Shown here piece after piece: positions 45,193-53,301 of a stretch of DNA of 64,000 bases. Positions within the stretch are counted from its first letter, which is position 1; the number at the start of each line of letters is the position of its first letter. The stretch is from Oceanobacillus sp. CFH 90083 (GTDB taxonomy: Bacteria > Bacillota > Bacilli > Bacillales > Amphibacillaceae). The notes below the pieces were generated by a model. That model saw nothing but the letters and a program-made list of their open reading frames with translations, searched no databases and was not told the DNA's origin. The stretch spans positions 1-64,000 of the forward strand of contig NZ_VIYG01000007.1 of the NCBI RefSeq assembly GCF_009389585.1, written 5' to 3'. The translations under genes were made by a program, and so were the position numbers.

Positions 45193-46286
45193 TACTCTGT
45201 CTCTCCTTTACGAACTAATTCTTCCACTGGTGTATAATCCACATCATATCCAAAATATTTGGGTCCGACTGTTTCAATTCCTTTTTCTGTTCTCCATTTT
45301 TCATGGCATGGTATACCAATAACAATACATCTTGAGCCATAACGAATTCCTTCTGTTGTAATTGGCAGCCCTGTTTCTGCGTCAAGTACTGCAATCAAAT
45401 CTGGAGTGACACAAAGCAGACGCTTATCCGTTTGCGCAAGCAGGTGTTCATTCTGGAAACGAAGCTGAAGTGTTTCATTCTTATAATCGCCGATACCTTC
45501 AAAGGATGCTGTTCCTCTTGCAAAGCCTGTTTCGGTTTTCCGATTAATATCTGTTACTTTTCCATGAAATAATTCAAACCCGCCTACCGTTTTCAATACT
45601 TCCTGAATCGCATTGACATTATTATCCTTTGCAAGGCGAATTGTTTTACCGATTTCTTCTTCCAGCTTTAAAATACCGGCAATACCGCTTTCCTTAAGAT
45701 TTTTCCCTGTCATCGAATACATCGCATTCATGACAGATCCACCCATTTGGATAGCAGATGCACGTGCAATACGCTCTGTCCAAACATTATCAATTGTTGA
45801 TAAAAGAGCTGTGTTCCCTTTTTCATCACCAATTACTGCTGGTGTCGCTGAAATGCCATCTAAATAAAAAGTTACCATTTGCAGCTCTGGAAATGCTCTT
45901 CCCATCCCATCTGCATCGATAACAGGCAGCCCCCTTCTTGCAGCAAGCGCAAATGGAAGCATGGAGTTTACTCCACCGGCTTCAATTGGAAATGTTGCAT
46001 AAATTTCTTCTCCAAGAAACTCTTCCAGCTTACTGAAAACTTCAATGGCTTCTTCACCGCTGGGAACTTTCTCAAGCATTACAGTAGGTGCTCCCATCAT
46101 AGACGAAGGAACAACCAAAGCCTCCTCTGGAACTTCATCTATATCCAATAAAGTCACCGGACCATTCTCTTCAATCGCTTGCAGTGCCATCAACTTTCCA
46201 ATATAAGGGTCACCGCCCCCTCCTGTTCCAAGTAATGCTGCGCCAACAGCAATATCTTCAATTTCCTGTTTACCTATTTTTCTCAT
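45192..46286 (-). CDS. DUF917-family partner of the hydantoinase
   Basis: 364 residues with the DUF917 beginning (IEDIAVGAALLGTGGGGDPYIGK, 10-32) and conserved FPIEAGGVNSMLPFALAARRGLPVIDADGMGRAFPELQM near 100-138, rich in acidic residues that could bind metal. Proteins of this family nearly always sit next to HyuA-like genes and are thought to be a subunit or companion enzyme; the exact reaction is not settled. It is coupled to the HyuA-like gene by a one-base overlap and follows the permease by 46 bases. Confidence 0.8.
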   Translation of the reverse strand: MRKIGKQEIEDIAVGAALLGTGGGGDPYIGKLMALQAIEENGPVTLLDIDEVPEEALVVPSSMMGAPTVMLEKVPSGEEAIEVFSKLEEFLGEEIYATFPIEAGGVNSMLPFALAARRGLPVIDADGMGRAFPELQMVTFYLDGISATPAVIGDEKGNTALLSTIDNVWTERIARASAIQMGGSVMNAMYSMTGKNLKESGIAGILKLEEEIGKTIRLAKDNNVNAIQEVLKTVGGFELFHGKVTDINRKTETGFARGTASFEGIGDYKNETLQLRFQNEHLLAQTDKRLLCVTPDLIAVLDAETGLPITTEGIRYGSRCIVIGIPCHEKWRTEKGIETVGPKYFGYDVDYTPVEELVRKGETE

Positions 46287-46332
46287 TTTTCAAGCCTCCA
46301 CTTTTTCAAAAAAGATATGTTTTCATTTCTCA

Positions 46333-47619
46333 TTACTTTTTCTTCCGAAAAATTAATGAGCCGACATAGTAGACAATGCCACTAACCAGCAAAGAGTTGA
46401 TTGAAGGGATACCAATTGTAATCAGATAACCTGCCGCAAATCCTGCCGCCCAAGCAATCAGTGTAACAGGGTGCATTTTTTCAACATGTGCTGGCAAGGT
46501 CCCTTCTTTCCTTGTTTGATCCAGACTTTTCCGATGTGTTTTTAAAATAAAATACTCAACAACCATAATCCCCGCAATTGGAGGAACAAGGACACCCAGG
46601 AATACAAGAAAATCAACAAAATAATCCAGCATCCCCAAAACGGAAAGCACCGTCCCAATCACACCAATCACTAAAGTAACCTTCCCGCGATTTAACTTTA
46701 TTTTAAATACAGAATCAAAAATATTTGTAAAACCAAGAGAAGAAGAATAAAGATTCAGATTATTAATTTTAACTGTAGACAAAACAACAACGATTGCTCC
46801 AAGCCACCCGGAAGCTTGTACCATGATACTCACAACATCATTTGTTCTGGCAGCCAATGCCATTAATACAGCAATCATATTAATTCCAAGTTCCCCAATT
46901 AGAACACCAATCGTAGCCATCCAGAATACATCTCGCCCGCTTTTAGCAAATCGGGTAAAATCGGGCGTAATTACCGCACCAATAATAAACCCTCCTGCAA
47001 CCATCGTGGCCGCTGCCCCCATTGTCAAAGGGTCTCCAGCCGGAGCAGCAGAAAATAGTCCACTAATGGAATATTCACTAAATACATAATACACCCCGAC
47101 AGCCATTGCTAATAAAAACAAAGGTACAGTAATGGAAGCCGTGATACTTAATAGTTTAAATCCAAATATCACCAAAACTGTAACACTTAGACCTGTAATC
47201 GTTGCAGCAACTGCATGAGGCAGTTTTCCTCCTGTTGCCTGCACCAAGCCATCAGCAAATACAGAGTTTTGAACTCCAAACCAGCCGATACAGGAAATGG
47301 CAATCACACCTCCAATAATGCTTGATCCATACCGCCCAAATCCTGTCCATCGCGAAAGTAAGCTGGTTGAAAGACCTTCCCTGGCACCCGCATATCCTAA
47401 AAGGAAGCTGATAACTTGTAAAATGACACTTCCAAGCATGGTTGCCCAAAAAGCCTGCCAAAACGTCATCCCATATCCTAAAGAAGCACCTAAAATAAAT
47501 TGGGAAATTGTTGCTAATGCCCCTACTCTAATAATCGTGATACTCCAAAGAGACTGTCTTGCCGACAATGGCACTCTGGACAATGAGTAGTCATCTCCAA
47601 TATTAGTTTTATTCCCCAT
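46333..47619 (-). CDS. NCS1-family permease (cytosine/purine/hydantoin type)
   Basis: 428 residues, ATG after AGGAGG. Twelve membrane segments in the LeuT-like arrangement. N-terminal DDYSLSRVPLSARQSLWSITIIRVGALATISQFILGASLG is typical of CodB-like NCS1 carriers, and SCIGWFGVQNSVFADGL near 108 contains the substrate-contact Trp-Phe-Gly. It probably imports the ring compound opened by the downstream HyuA/DUF917 pair, with Na+ or H+. Choice between cytosine, allantoin and hydantoin cannot be made from sequence alone. Confidence 0.85.
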   Translation of the reverse strand: MGNKTNIGDDYSLSRVPLSARQSLWSITIIRVGALATISQFILGASLGYGMTFWQAFWATMLGSVILQVISFLLGYAGAREGLSTSLLSRWTGFGRYGSSIIGGVIAISCIGWFGVQNSVFADGLVQATGGKLPHAVAATITGLSVTVLVIFGFKLLSITASITVPLFLLAMAVGVYYVFSEYSISGLFSAAPAGDPLTMGAAATMVAGGFIIGAVITPDFTRFAKSGRDVFWMATIGVLIGELGINMIAVLMALAARTNDVVSIMVQASGWLGAIVVVLSTVKINNLNLYSSSLGFTNIFDSVFKIKLNRGKVTLVIGVIGTVLSVLGMLDYFVDFLVFLGVLVPPIAGIMVVEYFILKTHRKSLDQTRKEGTLPAHVEKMHPVTLIAWAAGFAAGYLITIGIPSINSLLVSGIVYYVGSLIFRKKK

Positions 47620-47752
47620 TTTTCATTCCTCCTATGTTTTTTCATGCTGTTCTGTATGGGGAAAGTAGCTTTCAGAAAAGAAATATACTTTTCAAAATAT
47701 CCCATTGGTTCAGCCAATTTGTTATATTAACTTATTTAAAGAAATTCACTAT

Positions 47753-48340
47753 CTACACATATTTCTGATGTAATTCATCTAGTAATGAATGCATCAATTG
47801 ACCGGCAAGTATAACCTGCTCCTCAAAGTCCGTCCCATCATATAATTTAATCCCCCAAAAGACACCATTACCAATCAAAACAAATTGCTTGATGATTCGG
47901 TTAATTTCTCCTGCCGGCATCTCTGGATAACTATTTACCAGGATCGAATCTAATGATTCAACCAGCCAGTCATTGTATCGCTGCATATGATCATATAAAT
48001 ACTGTGAAATTTTAGGTATCGGAGAAGTAACTAACGAAATATAAGCATCTGTTCCCTGCATATCTCTCCGATGGTGATCTGAAATTCCTTCAAACATAGC
48101 AGAAAAAATGTCCTGAACTGGCTCATCTCTTTTCTCATTCAAAATGCTCTTCATTTTATTAAAATGATTGTCCAAAAACTGCTTAAATGCCACCGTAAAT
48201 AAATCTTCTTTATTCTTATAGAAAAAATAAATGGATGCCGGCTTAATTCCCACCTCTTTAGCTATTTTCCTCATTGTTGCACCATGATACCCATGTAAAG
48301 CATACTGTTTCAGCGCTGCATCAATTAATTTTTTTTGCAA
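47753..48340 (-). CDS. TetR-family transcriptional regulator
   Basis: 195 residues. Helix-turn-helix region at 4-48 (IDAALKQYALHGYHGATMRKIAKEVGIKPASIYFFYKNKEDLFTVAF), then a ligand domain of unrecognised specificity. Two palindromic sites overlap its own promoter (48352-48394), so it very likely represses itself. It runs in the same direction as the permease gene 133 bases downstream and no terminator is seen between, so the whole catabolic operon is probably under its control and induced by the substrate. Confidence 0.85.
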   Translation of the reverse strand: MQKKLIDAALKQYALHGYHGATMRKIAKEVGIKPASIYFFYKNKEDLFTVAFKQFLDNHFNKMKSILNEKRDEPVQDIFSAMFEGISDHHRRDMQGTDAYISLVTSPIPKISQYLYDHMQRYNDWLVESLDSILVNSYPEMPAGEINRIIKQFVLIGNGVFWGIKLYDGTDFEEQVILAGQLMHSLLDELHQKYV

Positions 48341-48351
48341 TTCATCACCAC

Positions 48352-48397
48352 CTAACGATTGTTAGATCATTATATTACCTAACAATCGTTCAGTCAA
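48352..48397 (-). promoter_or_regulatory. Promoter and twin TetR operators of the hydantoin operon
   Basis: On the minus strand TTGACT (48397-48392), 17-base spacer, perfect TATAAT (48374-48369). CTAACGATTGTTAG (48352-48365) is palindromic and lies just downstream of the -10; CTAACAATCGTTCAG (48379-48393) fills the spacer and -35 edge. The TetR start codon is 12 bases further on. Confidence 0.75.
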
Positions 48398-48505
48398 TAA
48401 ATTATTTGATAATTTCATCTAGATAAAATCTTTACTGAATTCATATTAATGCCAACATCGTTGATTTATTTAGTAATTTTAAAGTGTGGACTGGTTTTTA
48501 TTGGC

Positions 48506-48557
48506 AAAAAAAAAAAAAAAAGCAACCCCATTTTCTATTAAAATCGGATTGCTTTCG
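48506..48557 (-). terminator. spoIIID terminator with an A16 tract
   Basis: AAAGCAA and ATTTT arms pair with AAAAT and TTGCTTT (48519-48555), 19 bases past the spoIIID stop. The minus-strand tail is an uninterrupted run of 16 T (A at 48506-48521 on plus). Confidence 0.75.
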
Positions 48558-48573
48558 CATCATATCCTTCCCT

Positions 48574-48894
48574 TTATGCCTTGGATCTATTCGGAGAAGA
48601 TAGAAATTTTTGTGTGATTTTTGTTTCCTTTAATGACTCTTCAGGCTCCTTCGTTTTATATTTTTTTCTTGTTGCCTCTCCTCCGCGCAAATGGCGGATT
48701 GCCTTGTGATACTCTAATATTTCCTTTACTTCCAATGCCAGTTTGGGATTAATTTCAGGCAGTCTTTCTGTCAAATCTTTATGGACAGTACTTTTTGATA
48801 CGCCAAATTCCTTTGCAATGGTTCGGACTGTTTTTCTTGTTTCTACAACATGCCTCCCTATTTTAATTGTCCTTTCTTTGATGTAATCATGCAC
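48574..48894 (-). CDS. spoIIID: Sporulation transcription factor SpoIIID
   Basis: 106 residues, somewhat longer than the 93 of B. subtilis, from a GTG after AGGGGGG, giving MHDYIKERTIKIG as in that species. The helix-turn-helix TVRTIAKEFGVSKSTVHKDL (23-42) and the basic C-terminal recognition region (HKAIRHLRGGEATRKKYK) are intact. It acts in the mother cell with sigma-E, turning many genes on or off. The extra length is a polar tail with no known role. Confidence 0.93.
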   Translation of the reverse strand: MHDYIKERTIKIGRHVVETRKTVRTIAKEFGVSKSTVHKDLTERLPEINPKLALEVKEILEYHKAIRHLRGGEATRKKYKTKEPEESLKETKITQKFLSSPNRSKA

Positions 48895-49014
48895 ACCGTT
48901 CGCCCCCCTAAGTTGTAATTCCGAGGTGTCGTTTGGACAGGGTGTATGTTTTGGGACAGGACTTATAAATAAGCGATCGACTATTTTTTATGTAGTCATT
49001 GTTATATAAGTGTG

Positions 49015-49151
49015 TGTTCAAAAAGGTCCAGCAAGTTTAAGGCAATGTGATTTCGCGGGATGTGACGACTTCTACATTGTCCACACAATGTCGGCTTTCG
49101 TAGTAGAAGTTCCTTTTCCCGCCAAGTCATTTTTATTGGACTTTTTGAACA
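49015..49151. repeat. Palindromic MITE-like intergenic repeat
   Basis: Ends TGTTCAAAAAGGTCCA (49015-49030) and TGGACTTTTTGAACA (49137-49151) are inverted, differing by one base insertion. Inside, GCGGGA/TCCCGC and ACTTCTAC/GTAGAAGT also pair, so the 137 bases can fold into one long hairpin. No coding frame. Similar ends occur elsewhere in the window. Confidence 0.65.
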
Positions 49152-49329
49152 TTCTCTATAAAAGTAAAGAGTTCCACTTTAAGATGAAGGATACTTCTTA
49201 ATCACAGGTCTTTTCACCTCAGACAGTTCGATTGCATGGTTTGTATTATCATCATATTAAAAAAAGTGTTTCTTTATGCTTAAGATTTGTACAAATAATC
49301 AAAGGGACAAGATGTATTTTTATAAAGAA

Positions 49330-49368
49330 AACTTGGCATTCTCCAAGCCTTTCGGCGATTGCCAAGTT
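49330..49368. terminator. Hairpin in the spoIIID-spoIIQ gap
   Basis: AACTTGGCA (49330-49338) pairs with TGCCAAGTT (49360-49368), with ACTTTTTTTCC 9 bases later on the plus strand. No plus-strand gene is upstream, so its role is unclear. Confidence 0.4.
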
Positions 49369-49414
49369 GCGCTTATACTTTTTTTCCTTAGATTCTTTAT
49401 CCTTCTAAAAGTGC

Positions 49415-49463
49415 AACCAAAAAAATCTGGCAATGTATGATTCATCACCAGATTGTTTGGTTT
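49415..49463 (-). terminator. spoIIQ terminator
   Basis: AACCAAAAAAATCTGG pairs with CCAGATTGTTTGGTT; on the minus strand a run of seven T follows the inner stem. It lies 18 bases after the spoIIQ stop. Confidence 0.7.
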
Positions 49464-49480
49464 TCCCAAGCAGGTTTCTA

Positions 49481-50344
49481 TTATTCTTCTGTATCGTCTA
49501 ACTCAACATCAATGTCTTGATCTATTTCTTCATCTTCACTTGGTACTTCTTCTTGTTCCATATCTTCTGTGTCTTCTGCATCTTCTTCAGGCTCTACAAC
49601 CTCGTCTGATGAAGTTGGTTCATCACTTACCGCCTCATCCTCAGCCGCACTTTCCTCTACAGAAATGCTGGATACCGGCTGCTCAAAGTAGCTTTCAGGA
49701 TTTACTTCTTTGCCCTCTTTGCGGATTTCAAAATGCAAGTGTGTTCCATTATCTTTACCAAACAGATTTTTACCTGCTGTTCCCAGCTTATCTCCTTGTG
49801 CAACCTGATCACTGACTGTAACAGCTACATCTTCAAGACTAGCATAATACGTTTTCAGGTCTTCACCATGAGACAAAACAACTACGTTGCCCAGTAACGG
49901 ATCTTCTTTCACTTCTTCTACTGTTCCACTGATGGAAGCCAGGACATCAAATGTTTCTGCATCTGCTGCTGCAATGTCTACTCCTGTACTTTGATAGTAG
50001 CGATTGTTGTAAAGTACAAGTGCATTTTCCCTGTCTTCTTGCTCTGCGTTGTAATCAAAAAATTTAGTTACGATTTCTGCTTCATCTGTGTTTTCAAGCG
50101 GCATTCCTACCAATTCCTGCTGATCAACTACCGGAACAGCATCTTCATCATTCATTACTGGAAGATAGTGATCCTCTGTATCTCTTTGATCAGCCGGCTC
50201 TGAAACATCAGATCCTGCATTTTGATACCAAATGACGGACGCTAATAAAACAGCTGCGATACTTAAATACAATGCTGGGAAAAACCATTTCTTGCGGAAA
50301 ATTTGGCTCCATTTATTTTTTGGGCCTTTGAATTCCTCTTTCAT
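49481..50344 (-). CDS. spoIIQ: Forespore engulfment protein SpoIIQ (degenerate M23 peptidase)
   Basis: 287 residues from the ATG seven bases after AGAGGTG, aligning with the B. subtilis start. Short basic cytoplasmic end, one membrane helix (FFPALYLSIAAVLLASVIWYQ), then an extracellular LytM/M23 domain (about 120-225) with GTHLHFEIRKEGKEVNPESYF. The first zinc-binding His of active M23 enzymes is replaced (STGVDI where active enzymes have HxGxD), as in B. subtilis SpoIIQ, so it is structural: it binds SpoIIIAH across the septum to form the feeding channel. The last 60 residues are extremely acidic. Made in the forespore under sigma-F in B. subtilis. Confidence 0.92.
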   Translation of the reverse strand: MKEEFKGPKNKWSQIFRKKWFFPALYLSIAAVLLASVIWYQNAGSDVSEPADQRDTEDHYLPVMNDEDAVPVVDQQELVGMPLENTDEAEIVTKFFDYNAEQEDRENALVLYNNRYYQSTGVDIAAADAETFDVLASISGTVEEVKEDPLLGNVVVLSHGEDLKTYYASLEDVAVTVSDQVAQGDKLGTAGKNLFGKDNGTHLHFEIRKEGKEVNPESYFEQPVSSISVEESAAEDEAVSDEPTSSDEVVEPEEDAEDTEDMEQEEVPSEDEEIDQDIDVELDDTEE

Positions 50345-50640
50345 TTTCATCACCTCTGCAACCATTGTGAGCAGAAAAAGAGAATTATATACATGACTAT
50401 GAAAAAAATTTTTGATTTTCATAATAAGTAGTTTCTTATAGAAGTTTTGGTAGATCAGATATGAGCTCCATTTATATGTATAAAGATAGAGAAAAGAGCT
50501 TTTCAGCGGTCATTGTGAAACTTTGGCCGCACTCGTAATCTATCCCCGAATTATACTGCATTTAGCAGCGTAATTAATCAGATCAATTACTGATTTTGCT
50601 GTTGAACCTTTACAATATAACCATTACGTTCCGCATAAAA
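50345..50640. other. Leader of spoIIQ and tail of spoIID
   Basis: No gene. A sigma-F promoter is expected here from biology; GTATA occurs at about 50390 on the minus strand, but I could not match a -10 with confidence. Confidence 0.3.
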
Positions 50641-50670
50641 AACCCCCGTTTCAGTTAGAAACGAGGGTTG
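50641..50670 (-). terminator. spoIID terminator, overlapping the stop codon
   Basis: AACCCCCGTTTC (50641-50652) pairs with GAAACGAGGGTT (50658-50669). On the minus strand a T6 tail follows. The spoIID stop (50653-50651) lies within the hairpin. Confidence 0.85.
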
Positions 50671-51856
50671 GTGCTATGTCGCTTATTTGACTGATTTCCA
50701 CATCTGTATAGTAGTGGTGAATAATTTCTTCGTAGCTTTTCCCTTCTGCTGCCATGCCATTTGCTCCGTACTGGCTCATGCCAACGCCGTGTCCATACCC
50801 CCGGGTCGTAAAAATCAGATGTTTCCCATTCTGTTCAATGGTAAAGTCGCTTGATCTAAGGGCCAATTTATCGCGGAATTCCGGACCAGTAAAAGCATTT
50901 CCTGCCACGGTTATTTCTGCTACCCTGCCGCTGTCTGTATGGCTAATTTCCATCGGAATTGCCTTATCATCCTGAAGCGGAATTTCCAGCGCTTCAGAAA
51001 CTTCTGCTACAGGCATCGTTGTTTGCTCAGAAAATTCTGGTGATGCTTCATCCCATGGGCTCTCTACACTGCGCAAGTAGGCAACCTCCCCTTCCCAATA
51101 ATCCTCCGAATTTTCTGTATAGCCATTACTTGTTGAGAAGAAGGACGCAGTAATTGGAGCTTGATTGTAAGTAATAATCTGCCCTTCTGTTTCTTTTACC
51201 GCTTGATTGATTTTGTTCATTTTTTCTTGATATTCCGTTCCCCACTGTTCCTGAAGTTCTTGTTCACTTTTATATACTTGATGCTGTGTCGTATCGGTTA
51301 AATCATAATTATCACTTTTCTCACCATTTAATAAAAAGTTGACTGTAAATGTTCTGGCAGCAACTGCCTGAGCTTTCAATGCCTCTATTTCAAACTCTGC
51401 CGGCATCTCTGAGGAAACCACACCAGCTACATATTGCTCTACTGGAACATTTTCCACCTCTTCATTACTCACACGCATGACAGAGACATTGAATGGAGAA
51501 GCCCCGACTTCTACCGCTTCATTACCTGCCATCGCCTCTTCTGCCCCGTTTTCCTCTTCCAGATTTTCTGTATCATTTTCTACAATCTCTGCACCAGTTC
51601 TAATGTGATTATCTGCCTTAGAAATTTGGACAATAATTGTTGGAACAGCAAGAATAAAAGTGATCATAACCATAAAAACACCGATGACTATCTGCTTCCA
51701 AGGAGATGGGCGCTGATGTTTATAATACAGTGATTTTCGATTAGAAAAAGGGACAATTTTCCGCAGTGGCTGGTTCGATAATTTGTTTTTCTGCTTCAAC
51801 TGCTTCATTCTCTTATGAAATTTTGCGTTGTACGGTTTATACTTTTTGTTCTGCAC
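50651..51856 (-). CDS. spoIID: Stage II sporulation protein D, peptidoglycan lytic transglycosylase
   Basis: 401 residues from the GTG six bases after AAGGAGG; the frame continues 26 codons upstream without a site. Basic cytoplasmic N-terminus (~65 residues, longer than usual), one membrane helix (IVIGVFMVMITFILAVPTIIV), an acidic linker, then the SpoIID domain: EYVAGVVSSEMPAEFEIEALKAQAVAARTFTV near 140-170 holds the catalytic Glu, and GYGHGVGMSQYGANGMA near 362 is the conserved C-terminal motif. In B. subtilis it acts with SpoIIP and SpoIIM to thin septal wall during engulfment, under sigma-E. Confidence 0.93.
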   Translation of the reverse strand: MQNKKYKPYNAKFHKRMKQLKQKNKLSNQPLRKIVPFSNRKSLYYKHQRPSPWKQIVIGVFMVMITFILAVPTIIVQISKADNHIRTGAEIVENDTENLEEENGAEEAMAGNEAVEVGASPFNVSVMRVSNEEVENVPVEQYVAGVVSSEMPAEFEIEALKAQAVAARTFTVNFLLNGEKSDNYDLTDTTQHQVYKSEQELQEQWGTEYQEKMNKINQAVKETEGQIITYNQAPITASFFSTSNGYTENSEDYWEGEVAYLRSVESPWDEASPEFSEQTTMPVAEVSEALEIPLQDDKAIPMEISHTDSGRVAEITVAGNAFTGPEFRDKLALRSSDFTIEQNGKHLIFTTRGYGHGVGMSQYGANGMAAEGKSYEEIIHHYYTDVEISQISDIAPTLVSN

Positions 51857-51971
51857 AGTTCTCCTCCTTTTCTCAAAACTTACAAATTGCTTATCTAGCA
51901 TGCCTACTATTAAATCTATACATTTCATTGGCAAAATAGACCTTATCTTAAGAAAAAATCGAGGAGCATGT

Positions 51972-52018
51972 AAAAAACCATAGAAGCTCTCTTTTTCATA
52001 GGGGCTTCTATGGTTTTC
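51972..52018 (-). terminator. Terminator of the dpp-ykf operon
   Basis: AAAACCATAGAAGC pairs with GCTTCTATGGTTTT around a loop of about 16 bases; the minus strand ends in TTTTTTAC. It lies ~250 bases after ykfD, beyond the repeat element. Confidence 0.7.
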
Positions 52019-52031
52019 TGTTTTAAGAAAA

Positions 52032-52258
52032 TGTTCAAAAAATCCACTATTAATAACCAGCGAATTCTTTAGTTAATACGATTTTTCCGACGGAACCCGG
52101 GCTGGAATACTCGGTCCATCCAAAAGCGTTACTCACGTATTTAAAAGCATAGGGGAACTTTTGTTAAGACCTTTCGCGTTGTAGACAACACAGAAATCAC
52201 CACAATACGCGAGAAGCCCGTTTGTAAAAATCATATTGCCCTAAGGCACTTTTTGAGC
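52032..52258. repeat. Intergenic repeat element with TGTTCAAAAA-type ends
   Basis: Left end TGTTCAAAAAATCCA; right end GGCACTTTTTGAGCA, an imperfect inverted copy. Internal TCGCG...CGCGA pairing near 52167-52213. About 227 bases without a reading frame, set between the ykfD stop and the operon terminator, so it would be transcribed as part of the message. Confidence 0.45.
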
Positions 52259-52265
52259 ACGTAAT

Positions 52266-53297
52266 TTACGGCTGTATTTCCTGTTCAAGAACTTCCTTCG
52301 TCCGCTGTGGTCCAGTTGTCGGACTGTCTTGATATTTCTTATCATAGAGGTGGCAGGCAACACGGTGTCCAGGTTCGATCTCCTGCCATACAGGCTTCAC
52401 GTCTTTGCATATTTCCATCGCCATCGGGCATCTTGTTCTGAATACACAGCCGGATGGCGGGTTTATTGGACTTGGTAATTCTCCCTCTAAAATAATCCGC
52501 TCTCTTTTTTCCTCTATATCCGGATCCGGAATGGGGATGGCTGATAGAAGCGCTTTTGTATATGGATGCAGCGGGTTTTCATAGAGCGTTTCTCCGTTTG
52601 TCTCCTCTACCAGATTTCCTAAATACATCACGCCAATCCGATCTGAAAATTGCTTCACCATCGATAAATCATGCGCAATAAATAAAAATGTCAATCCTTT
52701 TTCCTTCTGCAGCCGCTTCATCAGATTCACTACCTGTGCCTGCACGGAAACATCCAACGCAGAAATAGGCTCATCGGCAATGATAAAGTCTGGATTCAGT
52801 GCGAGTGCTCTGGCAATTCCGATCCGCTGCCGCTGTCCGCCGCTGAATTCATGCGGATAGCGATTGACATGATCCCGGCTCAGCCCGACCTCTTCCAGGA
52901 GCTCATATACACGGTTCATCAGATCTTTTTTCTTTTTAAAAATACCATGGACCTCTAAAGGCTCAGAAATAATTTCTCTGATTGTAGAACGGGGGTTTAA
53001 AGAAGCATAAGGATCCTGAAAAATCATCTGCATCTTCCGGTAAAGCGCAAATTGTTCCTTCCCGCTTAATCCATGCACATTTTCGTAATTAAACCAGACA
53101 TCTCCGCCCGTTTTATCATATAATCCAAGAATCGTGCGGCCAATGGTTGATTTTCCGCAGCCGGATTCTCCAACAAGTCCGTAGGTTTCCCCTTTATAAA
53201 TATGAAAAGATACATCATTGACTGCTTTTAAAATATCACTTCTTCCGACATCAAAATATTTAATCAGGTTCTTTACTTCCAGTATTTTATCTTCCAT
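52266..53297 (-). CDS. ykfD: Oligopeptide ABC transporter ATPase, YkfD/DppF type
   Basis: 343 residues from the ATG seven bases after GGAGG, four bases after the ykfC stop; the frame extends further upstream. Walker [13 protein letters not shown] near 42-53, Q-loop [16 protein letters not shown], signature [15 protein letters not shown] near 158, Walker [15 protein letters not shown] near 178, and the C-terminal cysteine-containing domain [17 protein letters not shown] of Opp/Dpp ATPases (iron-sulphur or zinc-type cluster). It pairs with DppD as the second ATPase of the transporter whose other parts are dppB-E. Position as last gene of the operon matches B. subtilis. Confidence 0.88.
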   Translation of the reverse strand: MEDKILEVKNLIKYFDVGRSDILKAVNDVSFHIYKGETYGLVGESGCGKSTIGRTILGLYDKTGGDVWFNYENVHGLSGKEQFALYRKMQMIFQDPYASLNPRSTIREIISEPLEVHGIFKKKKDLMNRVYELLEEVGLSRDHVNRYPHEFSGGQRQRIGIARALALNPDFIIADEPISALDVSVQAQVVNLMKRLQKEKGLTFLFIAHDLSMVKQFSDRIGVMYLGNLVEETNGETLYENPLHPYTKALLSAIPIPDPDIEEKRERIILEGELPSPINPPSGCVFRTRCPMAMEICKDVKPVWQEIEPGHRVACHLYDKKYQDSPTTGPQRTKEVLEQEIQP

Positions 53298-53301
53298 TCC
53301 C

